DNA of 64,000 nt, from NCBI RefSeq assembly GCF_005876855.1, contig NZ_QLAE01000014.1, forward strand, positions 43,157 through 107,156, read 5' to 3'. Shown piece by piece: positions 8,129 to 20,300 of the stretch. The stretch comes from Stutzerimonas nosocomialis (GTDB taxonomy: Bacteria; Pseudomonadota; Gammaproteobacteria; Pseudomonadales; Pseudomonadaceae). The position numbers and the translations under genes are program-made. Positions within the stretch are counted from its first letter, which is position 1. Each line of letters begins with the position of its first letter. The notes beneath the pieces were generated by a model. The model worked only from the letters and a program-made list of their open reading frames with translations, did not search any database and was not told where the DNA came from.

Positions 8129-8964
8129 GCGGCCTCCATGAGGACGGCTTCTTCGGAACGCACCGAGAGCATGCGGGCGGGGTACTCCATGCCGTGTTCG
8201 GCAAACAGGCCAACGACCTGGCCGATGACGGTCAGGGTCGGTGGAACCAGTTGTTTCTCCTGTGCGATGGTCGGCAGTTGTCGGAGGGTGCAGCGCACCA
8301 CGCGTTGGTCTGGTCGGGTGCCGCTGCCGATCAGTGCTGCCGGCGTATCGGGCGGCAATCCGGCGGCGATCAGGTTGCGTGATATTTCATCGACGCTGGC
8401 CAGGCCCATATAAAACACCAGTGTCTGTTTGCCTTCGACGAGGCTGCCCCAGGGCAGTTGCAGGGCGCCGTCTTCCTGGAGATGCCCGGTAACGAATTGG
8501 CAGGAATGCGCCAAGTCACGGTGAGTCAGCGGAATGCCGGCGTAAACACTGCAACCGGCAGCGGCGGTAATGCCAGGAACGACCTGGCTGTTGATGCCGT
8601 GGGCCAGCAAATATTCGAGCTCTTCCGCGCCGCGACCGAAAATGAACGGATCACCGCCCTTGAGGCGCACCACCCGCAGGTTCTGCTTTGCCAGATCAAC
8701 CAGCAACTGGTTGATCTGCGGCTGCGGCAGACTATGGTTGCCGCTGGATTTGCCGACGTAATGGCGTGCGCAACTGGTGGGCAGTTGTTGCATCAGACTG
8801 TCGCTCACCAGGCGGTCGTAAACCACCGCATCGGCCTGCTGCAACAGGCTCCAGGCATGCAGTGTGAGCAGCCCGGGGTCGCCGGGTCCGGCGCCGACCA
8901 GGGCGACCTCACCAGCCGCCAGCGTGGTGCCGAGCGAAGCGGGGAGGGTGTGTGGCTGATCCAT
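8119..8964 (-). CDS. nirE: Uroporphyrinogen-III C-methyltransferase NirE
   Basis: SAM-dependent methylation of uroporphyrinogen III at C2 and C7 to precorrin-2, the first dedicated step to heme d1. The 281-residue sequence shows the SUMT signatures VGAGPGDPGLLTL near the N-terminus, RLKGGDPFIFGRGAEE in the middle, and VVPGITAAAGCSVYAGIPLT. There is no CysG-type N-terminal dehydrogenase domain, as expected for the NirE/CobA form. AGGAG stands before the ATG. It sits 63 bp after nirJ and overlaps nirN, so it is read in the same operon. Confidence 0.96.
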   Translation of the reverse strand: MDQPHTLPASLGTTLAAGEVALVGAGPGDPGLLTLHAWSLLQQADAVVYDRLVSDSLMQQLPTSCARHYVGKSSGNHSLPQPQINQLLVDLAKQNLRVVRLKGGDPFIFGRGAEELEYLLAHGINSQVVPGITAAAGCSVYAGIPLTHRDLAHSCQFVTGHLQEDGALQLPWGSLVEGKQTLVFYMGLASVDEISRNLIAAGLPPDTPAALIGSGTRPDQRVVRCTLRQLPTIAQEKQLVPPTLTVIGQVVGLFAEHGMEYPARMLSVRSEEAVLMEAACE

Positions 8965-9027
8965 ACGAACTCCTGAATTCTCAACGGGCTGCGGTGTTGG
9001 GTGTGGCGGACTCGGGCCGCTCTCTGG

Positions 9028-10209
9028 CTAGATCACGACGCTTGGAATGCATTGGGATTGCGGCAGGCCAATCTCCTGATCGCTCAGATAGCAGCCGGGA
9101 TCTTCGCCCCAGAGATTGCCTTCGGCCCAGGCACGGGTGCGGGTGTTGCCGTTGCAGATCGACAGCCAGCGGCACTGGGCACAGCGCCCGCCGACGGCGC
9201 GGGGGTATCGACGCAGTTCGCTCAGCAGCGGGTCGGGCCGCTCCATCCACAATTCGCGAAAGGATTGCCGCCGCACGTTGCCGACGGTGTACTGCCACCA
9301 GTAAGTGTCCGGATGGACGTCGCCGATGTTGTCGATATTGGCGATGCCGCTGCCCGACGCATTTCCGCCCCAGGCACGCAGCAACAGCTCGAGCCGGTCG
9401 CGGTGTTGCGGCAGCCTGGATTCGACCCACTGCAGTAGCAGGATGGCGTCGGCATCGTTGTTGCCGCTGACGAAGTCCGTCTCGCGGCCGTGCTGTACGT
9501 CCTCCCAAGCCTGTTCGAACAGCTGGTGCATCGCGTCGCGGGTCATCTGGTGAAGGGCGTCGGCCTTGCGGTTGCGTTTGCCGCGCCCACTGTAATTGAG
9601 GTGCGAGAGATAGAACTTTTGCACGTCGTGTTCATGCATCAGGGCCAGCAGAGCGGGCAGCTGTGGGTAGTTGTCCTGGGTCAGTGTGGTGCGAAGGCCA
9701 ACGCGGATACCGTATCGGCGGCACAGGTCGATGGCATGCATGGATGCTGCGAAGCTGCCCTTGAGCTGGCGCCAGTCATCGTGCACCGCCTCCAGCCCGT
9801 CGATGCTGATGCCCACATAGTCATAGTGGGAGGCGGCGATGCGCTCGATGTTGCCGTCGCCGATCAGCGTGCCGTTGGTTGACAGTGCGACGTAAAATCC
9901 CCTCAGGCGCGCGTAGTCGGAAAGCTCGAAGATGTCATCGCGCAGCAGCGGCTCGCCACCCGACAGGATCAATACGCGAACCCCCGCTTCGTGGAGGTCA
10001 TCGATGACCTCGAGCGCTTCGCCTGTATCCAGTTCGTTGCGGAATACGCTGTCCGCCGATGTCGCATAGCAGTGCTTGCAGGTCAGGTTGCAGCGGCGCA
10101 GCAGGTTCCAGATCACTACGGGCGGCCGGCGCGTGTCGGCGCTCCGTGCACCCAGTACCGGCATGGCTGGCCGGGTGAGGGCCCGCAGGTAATGGCTGAT
10201 TCTCAACAT
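9028..10209 (-). CDS. nirJ: NirJ, heme d1 biosynthesis radical SAM protein
   Basis: Radical SAM enzyme that acts on the propionate side chains during heme d1 synthesis. The 4Fe-4S-SAM motif is CNLTCKHC, followed by LILSGGEPLLRDDI. A C-terminal cysteine set (CAQC, LSIC and a later C) forms the auxiliary cluster of the SPASM-like part. The preferred start at 10209 gives 393 residues, close to the family length, begins MLRISHYLRAL, and has GGGAGA about 7 nt upstream. The frame stays open upstream to an ATG at 10371, right after nirH, so a 447-residue form cannot be excluded. Confidence 0.93.
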   Translation of the reverse strand: MLRISHYLRALTRPAMPVLGARSADTRRPPVVIWNLLRRCNLTCKHCYATSADSVFRNELDTGEALEVIDDLHEAGVRVLILSGGEPLLRDDIFELSDYARLRGFYVALSTNGTLIGDGNIERIAASHYDYVGISIDGLEAVHDDWRQLKGSFAASMHAIDLCRRYGIRVGLRTTLTQDNYPQLPALLALMHEHDVQKFYLSHLNYSGRGKRNRKADALHQMTRDAMHQLFEQAWEDVQHGRETDFVSGNNDADAILLLQWVESRLPQHRDRLELLLRAWGGNASGSGIANIDNIGDVHPDTYWWQYTVGNVRRQSFRELWMERPDPLLSELRRYPRAVGGRCAQCRWLSICNGNTRTRAWAEGNLWGEDPGCYLSDQEIGLPQSQCIPSVVI

Positions 10210-10387
10210 GAGCGTCTCTCCCGCGTCACGCACGTCGCGTGGTTCGATGAACGCAGCATCCCCGAGCGGCAGTTGCCGGTCCTTGATCGGAAACAACAAA
10301 CAGGCGGCGTTCGTGGCGATAACCGGCCGATGGGGAAGCCAATCAGCCGGGCGTAATAGCTGCTGGCGCATCGCTGGCCGCGCCTGC
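10210..10387 (-). other. Gap between nirH and nirJ with open in-frame extension of nirJ
   Basis: Every neighbouring gene in this operon overlaps or nearly touches the next, yet nirH and nirJ are 178 bp apart if nirJ starts at 10209. The gap is open in the nirJ frame and could add 54 residues from an ATG 16 nt after the nirH stop. The ribosome site before that ATG is weak. I do not recognise the extra peptide. Confidence 0.5.
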
Positions 10388-10936
10388 TCAGCGCGCCGCA
10401 GCAGCAATCCGCAGCCCGGTCTTTTTCAGGATGCGGCTGCTGACCAGCATTTCGTCGGCACGGCAGGCGCTGCCTAGCAGTTCCCGGATCAGGCTGCGGT
10501 AGGTGTCGATTTTCTCGGCGCTGCGGCCGTGGACCATGGCGAACAGGTTGTAGCGCCAGCCCTGCTGCCGAGGTCGGCGATAGCAGTGGCTGACGAAAAC
10601 CTGGGCACCGATCAAGGGGCCGAGCCGGGCCATTTCCCGGTCATCCACGTCCCAGACGGTCATGCCGTTGTGCCGGTAGCCGAGGCGGTAGTGATTGGGC
10701 ACCGCGGCGATGCGGCGAATCACTCCGTCGGCCTGCAATCGTTGCAACAGCGCGAGGGTCGCCTCGATGTCGATGCCAAGGCGCTCGGCCAGCCAGGCCC
10801 AGGGGTCATCCACCAGAGGAAGGCCCCCTTCGGTGAGTTCCACCAGGCGCGTCGCCAGCGAACGGTCGACAGGTCCAGACGTTGCGATCGAGCCAGGGGG
10901 GGCCTTCGATTCACACCGAAAAGTACAGGCCGACAT
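10388..10936 (-). CDS. nirH: NirH, siroheme decarboxylase subunit (Lrp/AsnC-like)
   Basis: 182-residue member of the NirD/L/G/H group, which converts siroheme to 12,18-didecarboxysiroheme on the way to heme d1. The fold is AsnC/Lrp-like: helix-turn-helix region LVDDPWAWLAERLGIDIEAT, then GVIRRIAAVPNHYRLGYRHN, an FVSHCYRRPR stretch and WRYNLFAMVHG. The active-site histidines are expected in the NHYR/SHCYRR region. The start at 10936 has AGGAGGAG upstream and overlaps nirG by 26 bp. Confidence 0.93.
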   Translation of the reverse strand: MSACTFRCESKAPPGSIATSGPVDRSLATRLVELTEGGLPLVDDPWAWLAERLGIDIEATLALLQRLQADGVIRRIAAVPNHYRLGYRHNGMTVWDVDDREMARLGPLIGAQVFVSHCYRRPRQQGWRYNLFAMVHGRSAEKIDTYRSLIRELLGSACRADEMLVSSRILKKTGLRIAAAAR

Positions 10937-11354
10937 GATAAGTCTCCTCCTTTGGCAGGTTGAGCACCGGCAGGCCGGTCTGTGCCTCGATACGGGCGAT
11001 GGCCTGGGCGACACCCTCCGGCGTCGCGCAGCCGAGCACGAACCACATGTTCCATGCGTGCTCGCGACGGTAGTTGTGCGCCACCTCGGGCATCTCCGCG
11101 AGTTGCTCGGCCACCGCATCGAAGCGCGCCTCTGGCACAGCGAGCGCAGCGAGGGTAAAGGCACCGCCCAACCGGTCGATGTCGAACATCGGGCCGAAGC
11201 GGGTCAGGATGCCGTCATCGAGCAACACCTGGACACGCTCGCGCAGCGTTCGCGAGTCAGTGCCCAGCTCCTCGGCCAGGGCCTGCCAGGGATGGCGAAC
11301 CAGCGGCAATCCGGTTTGCAGACGATTGATCAGAAGGCGGCCCAGGTCATCCAT
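10911..11354 (-). CDS. nirG: NirG, siroheme decarboxylase subunit
   Basis: 147 residues from [13 protein letters not shown], the length and start I expect for pseudomonad NirG. It is an Lrp/AsnC-like protein with helix-turn-helix segment [37 protein letters not shown], and the active-site region [18 protein letters not shown]. It works with NirD, NirL and NirH in siroheme decarboxylation. The alternative upstream ATG at 11444 would overlap nirL far more. The 5' end overlaps nirL by 8 bp. Confidence 0.93.
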   Translation of the reverse strand: MDDLGRLLINRLQTGLPLVRHPWQALAEELGTDSRTLRERVQVLLDDGILTRFGPMFDIDRLGGAFTLAALAVPEARFDAVAEQLAEMPEVAHNYRREHAWNMWFVLGCATPEGVAQAIARIEAQTGLPVLNLPKEETYHVGLYFSV

Positions 11355-11865
11355 TTCCTGCAGGCTCCTGCGCAGCGGGTGGCGCATAGCGGCCCCCGCA
11401 CTGCTTGAACGCGCGACTGCTGAACAGCAGCTGATGAGGTACATCGCTCAGCCCATGTTCGGCCAGCAGTGCCTCGATCAACTCGCAAACCTGCCTGCGC
11501 TCGTGACCGTGAACCATGCAGAACAGGTTGTAGGTCCACTGCGGCAGACGCCGCGGGCGTTGATAGCACAGGTTGATTCCGGGGGCTTGGGCGAGGGCGC
11601 GACCGACGGCGTCGACCTGCTCGTCAGGGATATCCATCACCAACATGGCGTTGGCCTGAAAGCCCAAGGCGCGGTGTTTGACTACCAGCCCGACGCGGCG
11701 AAACAGACCGCTCTCGCTCCAGCACCGGACCTGTTCGATCACCGCCTGCTCGCTGGCCCCGATGCGCGCGGCCAGCAACTGATAGGGGCGCGTGGCGAGC
11801 GGGAGTCCGGTTTCCAGCAGGCGGCGCAATTGCAGGGATTGGCGGTCATCGAGAGACGATGTCAT
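11347..11865 (-). CDS. nirL: NirL, siroheme decarboxylase subunit
   Basis: 172-residue Lrp/AsnC-like subunit. Visible are [20 protein letters not shown] (helix-turn-helix), [40 protein letters not shown] and [17 protein letters not shown]. The C-terminal YNLFCMVHG / SSRAFK pattern is shared with NirH, so NirL and NirH form one sequence pair and NirD and NirG the other. The ATG overlaps the nirD stop by 4 bp, showing translational coupling. Confidence 0.93.
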   Translation of the reverse strand: MTSSLDDRQSLQLRRLLETGLPLATRPYQLLAARIGASEQAVIEQVRCWSESGLFRRVGLVVKHRALGFQANAMLVMDIPDEQVDAVGRALAQAPGINLCYQRPRRLPQWTYNLFCMVHGHERRQVCELIEALLAEHGLSDVPHQLLFSSRAFKQCGGRYAPPAAQEPAGNG

Positions 11866-12320
11866 GGCATGTCTCCAATGGGAAAGCCGAGGTCGATGCG
11901 GTAGGCAACCTGCATGGGCAGGTCCAGTGGCGTCAGTCCGGTCTCCTCGGCAATTTCGATGAGCAGCCGATCGATATGTGCGCGGTCGGGGCCGGTGAGC
12001 ACGAACCAGAGGTTGTAGCGGTGCTCGCGAAGGTAGTTGTGGTTGACCTCGGGGTACCGGTTGATCCGCTCTGCGACCTGATCCAGTCCTGACTCCGGCA
12101 CGGAAAGGGCAACCAGGGTGCTGGCACCGGCGCGGCGGTGTTCGAACACCGGGCCGATGCGTGACAGGCCACCGTCCTGCGCCAATCGTTCGAGGCAGGC
12201 CAGTACCTGGTCTTCACTGCAATCAAGCGCTTCGGCCATGGCTCGGTAGGGTTCGGCACACAAGGGCATGCCGTGCTGGAAGCGGTCGATCAGGCGCCGG
12301 CTGAGGGGGTCGATTCGCAT
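11862..12320 (-). CDS. nirD: NirD, siroheme decarboxylase subunit
   Basis: 152 residues from [15 protein letters not shown]. Lrp/AsnC-like, with [18 protein letters not shown] as helix-turn-helix, [15 protein letters not shown], and the active-site region [18 protein letters not shown] with the paired histidines. It partners NirLGH in making didecarboxysiroheme. The start follows the nirF stop by one base (TGA-T-ATG), so translation is probably coupled to nirF; an upstream in-frame ATG at 12365 lies inside nirF and is less likely. Confidence 0.93.
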   Translation of the reverse strand: MRIDPLSRRLIDRFQHGMPLCAEPYRAMAEALDCSEDQVLACLERLAQDGGLSRIGPVFEHRRAGASTLVALSVPESGLDQVAERINRYPEVNHNYLREHRYNLWFVLTGPDRAHIDRLLIEIAEETGLTPLDLPMQVAYRIDLGFPIGDMP

Positions 12321-12321
12321 A

Positions 12322-13500
12322 TCACAACCCCGTCTCGTGGGCGCGGCTGGTGAAAAAAATGCCACTCGGGCTGTCGGCGGGCAGGCGCGCGGTCAATTCG
12401 AGGGTGTAGGGATCCCAGACCTGGACTTCGTTACCGTCGCGTACCGACAACCAGAGTTGGTCGCCTCGCGCGGTGAATTCCATGTGCAGCACCGCTGGAC
12501 CTGGTTCGAGGGTGGCGATGATGTCGTGGGTCTCGCTGTCGATCACCTGCACCTTGCCGTTGTCCGGGTGGGCGAAGTTGACCCAGATCTGACGGGCGTC
12601 CGGCCGGGCCATGACGAATACCGGCTGGCCAGCCACGTCGATGACGTCCGTCTGCTTCCAGCTCTGCGAGTCGATCACCAGCACTCGATGCTGACCGATG
12701 GCGGGAACGAAGGTCTGGTTGCCGGCCACCGCCCATCCTTCCAGATGGGGCATCTTGTAGACCGGCAGTTTTTCCTGACCGCGACCGTAGCCGTCGATGA
12801 TGCGCTCGACACCGCGGGCCGTGTGCCAAAGGTCGATCTTGGCCATGCCGTCCTCGCCGAACAGGCCGGCCACGTAATAGCGGCCGTCGGGCGTCAACAG
12901 CGCGTCGTAGGGCTGCTTGCCGACATTCTCGAAGCGGGTGACGAGAGGTGCATCGCCTTGGCTGAAATCCAGCAGCCAGGTCTCGTTGGTATCGAACAGG
13001 CTGTAGATGAAGCGCTGGCCGGGGGCATCGATGACGCCGACCACACGGGCGTTGCGGCTGCCGTCGGCCAGGGGCGTAGCAGGAATGTCGGCCACCGGTT
13101 CCAGCGTCTCGGCATCGAAGACCTTCACTCCGCCCGGTTCATAGTTGCCGACCGCGATCAGGCGGCCATCCTGGCTGATCGCGCCGCCGATGCTGTTGCC
13201 CGCCTGGATCACGCGCTTCTCGATACGCTGGCGCAGCAGGTCGACCTTGGTCAGCCCGCCATCACGGCCAAAGACATAGGCGAAACGTTCATCGCGGGAA
13301 AACACCACCGAGGCGTGGGACAGATCGCCGAGCCCCTCGATGCGCGCCAGGCGGGTCTTGCCGCTGGTCTCGATGATCTGAAGCGAGCCGGTGGCGCGTT
13401 CGACCACTACGCCCATGTCACCGGTGCCGCGCAGCGGTTGCTGGGCACAGGCACCGAGCAGCAGGCTGGCGATGGCCAGCGGAAGAGATGAGCGAATCAT
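12322..13500 (-). CDS. nirF: NirF, heme d1 biosynthesis lipoprotein
   Basis: 392-residue protein with a lipoprotein signal (hydrophobic start ending LLLGAC, cysteine near residue 18), so it is probably anchored in the periplasm. The rest is an eight-bladed d1-type propeller without a cytochrome c domain. Blades show as GRLIAVGNYEPGGVKVFD, GRYYVAGLFGEDGMAKIDLW and similar. NirF is required for heme d1 maturation before NirN. It overlaps nirC by 4 bp. Confidence 0.95.
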   Translation of the reverse strand: MIRSSLPLAIASLLLGACAQQPLRGTGDMGVVVERATGSLQIIETSGKTRLARIEGLGDLSHASVVFSRDERFAYVFGRDGGLTKVDLLRQRIEKRVIQAGNSIGGAISQDGRLIAVGNYEPGGVKVFDAETLEPVADIPATPLADGSRNARVVGVIDAPGQRFIYSLFDTNETWLLDFSQGDAPLVTRFENVGKQPYDALLTPDGRYYVAGLFGEDGMAKIDLWHTARGVERIIDGYGRGQEKLPVYKMPHLEGWAVAGNQTFVPAIGQHRVLVIDSQSWKQTDVIDVAGQPVFVMARPDARQIWVNFAHPDNGKVQVIDSETHDIIATLEPGPAVLHMEFTARGDQLWLSVRDGNEVQVWDPYTLELTARLPADSPSGIFFTSRAHETGL

Positions 13501-13838
13501 GGCTGTGGATATCCTTCCAGTAGCAGATCGACCAGCCAGGCGATGTCGTGCTCGTCGAGCAAGGCACTCCAGCCGGGCATGGCGGTGCCTGGCCGTCCGT
13601 AGGTCACGGTGGCGATCAGGTTGGCGCGCGGCGTATCGGCAATCGCATCACGTGTCAGCGCAGGACCCAAGCCTCCGGTCATGCGCAAGCCGTGGCAGGA
13701 GCCGCAGTCCTGCACCAGCAAATGTTCGAGTTGGCCCTGACGGCCGGGTGAGGGGACGTCGGCCAAGGCGGCAGAACAGGGGAGGAGGGACGCCAGGATG
13801 AGTCCGGCACCGAATAGCGTATGCAGATGCTGAACCAT
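13497..13838 (-). CDS. nirC: NirC, monoheme c-type cytochrome
   Basis: 113 residues with a signal peptide ending near ALA-D (about residue 26) and one heme c site, CGSCH, followed by the distal methionine in PGTAMPGWSALL. NirC is a periplasmic cytochrome that supports nitrite reductase function or maturation. GGAGGA lies before the ATG. It is the first gene after nirS in the run; a hairpin lies in the 193-bp spacer. Confidence 0.94.
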   Translation of the reverse strand: MVQHLHTLFGAGLILASLLPCSAALADVPSPGRQGQLEHLLVQDCGSCHGLRMTGGLGPALTRDAIADTPRANLIATVTYGRPGTAMPGWSALLDEHDIAWLVDLLLEGYPQP

Positions 13839-14003
13839 GGCGTCCTCCTTTGTGCGTCTGGCCCGGAACCCGCCAGGCGAGAGTTCTCGTTTCCTTCAAC
13901 GAATGGGCTGGCCGCTGGCCTTGTACCGTTCTGATGTGGTGACGAACGTCTCGGCATTGCCTTCGCGCTCACGAACCCTGGAGCCGGACGACCGCGGCCA
14001 GAT

Positions 14004-14021
14004 GGAGGGGCAAGCCCCTCC
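14004..14021 (-). terminator. GC hairpin in the nirS-nirC spacer (attenuator or mRNA stabiliser)
   Basis: Perfect 8-bp inverted repeat GGAGGGGC-AA-GCCCCTCC, 11 bp after the nirS stop, with no T run. It is a likely partial terminator or 3' end protector, giving more nirS than nirCFDLGHJEN transcript. Confidence 0.55.
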
Positions 14022-14031
14022 GGCTGGGCAC

Positions 14032-15966
<1,935 letters not shown>

Positions 15967-16106
15967 TTAGGCCAGGGCAGGGAGATGTGGCCTCGGTCGA
16001 TGGGTTCCTGGTCGGACGACTACATCCCAGGGCCTGCCCCAGCCAGCGGTTCGCCAGAGAGCCGGGCTGTCTGCGCCAGATAAAACGCCACCCTGTCAAC
16101 GCCCCT

Positions 16107-16138
16107 AAACCCGAGTGCCGTGTTCGGGTTTTCTTGAT
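16107..16138 (+). terminator. Terminator-like hairpin before norC
   Basis: AAACCCGA (16107-16114) pairs with TCGGGTTT (16124-16131), followed by TCTTG. It lies directly before the norC activator box, so it could insulate norCBD from upstream transcripts. Confidence 0.4.
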
Positions 16139-16147
16139 TGCTATCAA
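16134..16147 (+). promoter_or_regulatory. FNR/DNR box of norCBD
   Basis: Perfect TTGAT-TGCT-ATCAA palindrome, 58 bp before the norC ATG. This spacing leaves room for a class II activated promoter (site centred near -41.5) and a short leader. Confidence 0.88.
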
Positions 16148-16204
16148 GCAGGTTTCGGTAGGCCGCTTCTTAAACTGGCCACGCCAAGCCATGAGGAGGC
16201 GACC

Positions 16205-16645
16205 ATGTCCGAGACCTTCACCAAGGGAATGGCCAGGAATATCTACTTCGGGGGAAGCGTGTTTTTTCTCCTGGTATTCCTGGGCCTGACCTATCACACG
16301 GAGCAGACCTTTCCAGAGCGATCCAACGAGTCGGAGATTTCCGAAGCGGTCGTTCGTGGCAAAGCGATCTGGGAAAACAACAACTGTATCGGCTGCCACA
16401 GCCTGCTTGGCGAAGGCGCCTACTTTGCGCCGGAGCTGGGGAACGTCTTCGTTCGCCGCGGTGAGGATGCGGCCTTCAAACCATTCCTGCAGGCATGGAT
16501 GAAGGCTCAGCCGTTAGGTATTCCGGGTCGTCGCGCCATGCCGCAGTTCCACCTGAGCGAGCAGGAAGTGGACGACATGGCTGAGTTTCTAAGGTGGACC
16601 TCGAAGATCGATACCAATAACTGGCCGCCGAACAAGGAGGGTTGA
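16205..16645 (+). CDS. norC: Nitric oxide reductase subunit C
   Basis: Membrane-anchored cytochrome c of the cNOR complex, passing electrons to NorB. The 146 residues fit the family. One N-terminal transmembrane helix (about residues 12-30), one heme c site CIGCH, and the GAYFAPELGNVF and RRAMPQF motifs with the axial methionine are present. The ATG at 16205 has AGGAGG upstream; a longer frame start at 16115 would lie before the regulatory box. norB follows after 3 bp. Confidence 0.97.
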   Translation: MSETFTKGMARNIYFGGSVFFLLVFLGLTYHTEQTFPERSNESEISEAVVRGKAIWENNNCIGCHSLLGEGAYFAPELGNVFVRRGEDAAFKPFLQAWMKAQPLGIPGRRAMPQFHLSEQEVDDMAEFLRWTSKIDTNNWPPNKEG

Positions 16646-18073
<1,428 letters not shown>

Positions 18074-18157
18074 GACGGTTCGCAATGAGCATCGACGGCC
18101 CGGCTGGGTAGCGGCGGGCCGTTTTGCGTTTCAGCTGCCAGCACGGAGTAACCCGCC

Positions 18158-19999
18158 ATGGCTTTTACCATCGAAGTGGAGGAGTGGGTCGGTAGTGTCT
18201 GGCACCGCTTCATCACCCGTCGCGCCAGCCCGGACTTCCCGGAGGCGCGGGTGGAGCTGGAGAGCATGCAGCGGCCGCTGTCGCTGCTGTTCCGCGCCAT
18301 GGGCGGCGCCAGCGGCGTCGGTGTCGAAGCCGCCAGCGCGCGTGACATGCTCGTGCGGCGCAACCTGCTGCAGCAGGTCGCCGGCACCTGCAAGCAACTG
18401 CCGGTGGCCTGGTGCGACGCCAGCAACCTGCGGCTGCCACAGAGCCTGGCGGTGTACCCGGAAGTCTCGCTGAACCAGGACCTGTATCGCTGGCTGGCGC
18501 TGCTCGCCGCGCAGGCGGGTCAGATGCGCCATTGGGCGCGGGACAACCAGCGCTGGACCCAAGCCATCCTCGAGCAGCTCCCGGCCATGCGTGCGCGTTA
18601 CCGGCGCCTGGTCGAGGCCCATCTGCAGTTGCGCCCGGACCCGAGCCAGCTGCCGAAGGCCGAGGCCGCACTGGAAAGTGCGCTGTGCCAGGCGCTGCGT
18701 GAACCGGGCAGCGTCAGCCAGTTCCCACGTAGCGAGCGCGCGCCCTGGCCGTTGCCGCTGTGGCTGTATCCGGCTGACAACCTCGGTGAACCCCAGGCCG
18801 CGCAGCGCGCCGAGGAAGGCGACGGCAATCTGGAAACCCCACCCGGCGGCGAGTCGCGCCAGCGCAAGCGGGCTCGGCGGGTCGAGGAAAGCTCGAGCAA
18901 GGGCGGCCTGCTGCTGTTCCGTCTGGAAAACCTGTTCAGTTGGTCCGAGCACATCGAGTTGGATCGCTGCGGCGACGACACCGAAGATCTGGACGCGGCC
19001 CGTGTCGCCGAGGACCTCAACGAGCTGGCCCTGTCGCGTCAACGTATGCGTCAGGGCGGTGGACTGAAGCTGGACCTGGACCTCCCGGCCGCAGACTTCG
19101 ACGATGTGCCGTTGGGCGAGGGCATCAAGCTGCCCGAGTGGGATTATCGCAAGCAATGCCTGCAGAAGGACTTCGTCAACCTGCAAATGATGTTGCCACG
19201 TGGCTCCGAGGCCAAGCCGTTGCCGCTGCACCTGTCGCCCCTGGCGCGGCGGTTGCGCCGGCAGTTCGAGCACCTGCGCAACGACCGCCAGTGGCTACGC
19301 CAGCAACCCCAGGGTTCCGAACTGGACATGCAGGCCTGGCTCGATTTTCACGTCGAGCGGCAGAACGGCCAGTGCGCCGAGCGCGGCCTGTTCATGGAAC
19401 AGCGGCAGAACCGCCGCGACCTGGCCTGTCTGCTACTGGCCGACCTGTCGATGTCCACCGATGCGCACCTGGACAACGATCACCGGGTGATCGACGTGGT
19501 GACCGACAGCCTGCTGCTATTCGGCGAGGCGCTGTCGGCGGTGGGCGATCCCTTCGCGCTGTACGGATTCTCCTCACTGCGTCGCCATCAGGTACGCCTG
19601 CAGGAGCTCAAGGGCTTCGGCCAGCCCTACGGCGACGAGACCCGCGGCCGCATCCAGGCGCTCAAGCCCGGTTACTACACGCGCATGGGCGCGGCGATCC
19701 GTAGAGGCAGCGAGTTGCTCGGCAACTGTAAACAACGGCGCAAGCTGCTGTTGCTGGTGACCGATGGCAAGCCCAACGACCTGGACCTCTACGAGGGCCG
19801 CTACGGTGTCGAGGACACCCGCCAGGCGGTACTCGAAGCACGTAGCCTGGGGCTGCTGCCGTTCTGCATCACCATCGACCGCGAGGCTGGAAGCTACCTG
19901 CCTTACATGTTCGGCGCCAACGGTTACACCCTGATCAGGGACCCAAAACAACTGCCGCTACGGCTGCCGCAGCTTTATCGGCAACTGACCCAGCCATAG
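18158..19999 (+). CDS. norD: NorD, VWA-domain protein for NO reductase activation
   Basis: 613 residues with a C-terminal von Willebrand A domain. The MIDAS motif DLSMST lies near residue 432, followed by LLLVTDGKPNDLDLYEGRYG and PFCITIDREA. The N-terminal half is helical and charged, typical of NorD. In the family NorD works with the MoxR-type AAA+ ATPase NorQ/NirQ to activate cNOR, probably by inserting the FeB iron. No norQ gene lies in this window. It follows norB by 84 bp in the same direction. Confidence 0.94.
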   Translation: MAFTIEVEEWVGSVWHRFITRRASPDFPEARVELESMQRPLSLLFRAMGGASGVGVEAASARDMLVRRNLLQQVAGTCKQLPVAWCDASNLRLPQSLAVYPEVSLNQDLYRWLALLAAQAGQMRHWARDNQRWTQAILEQLPAMRARYRRLVEAHLQLRPDPSQLPKAEAALESALCQALREPGSVSQFPRSERAPWPLPLWLYPADNLGEPQAAQRAEEGDGNLETPPGGESRQRKRARRVEESSSKGGLLLFRLENLFSWSEHIELDRCGDDTEDLDAARVAEDLNELALSRQRMRQGGGLKLDLDLPAADFDDVPLGEGIKLPEWDYRKQCLQKDFVNLQMMLPRGSEAKPLPLHLSPLARRLRRQFEHLRNDRQWLRQQPQGSELDMQAWLDFHVERQNGQCAERGLFMEQRQNRRDLACLLLADLSMSTDAHLDNDHRVIDVVTDSLLLFGEALSAVGDPFALYGFSSLRRHQVRLQELKGFGQPYGDETRGRIQALKPGYYTRMGAAIRRGSELLGNCKQRRKLLLLVTDGKPNDLDLYEGRYGVEDTRQAVLEARSLGLLPFCITIDREAGSYLPYMFGANGYTLIRDPKQLPLRLPQLYRQLTQP

Positions 20000-20104
20000 C
20001 CGTGACGGGATGGCGCGGCGCTGCCCCGCCCAGCCGCGCAGATGTGGTGGGATGAAATCCATAGGTCGCGGGTCTGCACTGACGGTATTCGGTCGTTCTG
20101 GATC

Positions 20105-20296
20105 TCAGAAGAGATGGCGCGGCAGCCAGACGATCATCACCGCACAGAACAGCGCCAGGGCGATGCAGAACCACAGGAAGCGGCGCTGTCGACGCGCCGG
20201 GGCCGCGTCAGCCAGCACGGGAAGCGGCATGCCGCAACCGTGACATTCGGTTTCGCCGGGCGGTGCGTCTCGCTGGCAGTACAGGCATCTGGGCAT
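20105..20296 (-). CDS. dnrP: DnrP-like small zinc-ribbon membrane protein
   Basis: 63 residues: an N-terminal CXXC...CXXC zinc ribbon (CLYC and CHGC) and one transmembrane helix (about 38-58, FLWFCIALALFCAVMIVWL). It starts 4 bp after the dnr stop in the same direction, so the two form an operon. Small proteins of this shape next to DNR genes are called DnrP in pseudomonads, as far as I recall; their function is not established. It may bind zinc on the cytoplasmic face of the membrane. Confidence 0.68.
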   Translation of the reverse strand: MPRCLYCQRDAPPGETECHGCGMPLPVLADAAPARRQRRFLWFCIALALFCAVMIVWLPRHLF

Positions 20297-20300
20297 CAGG

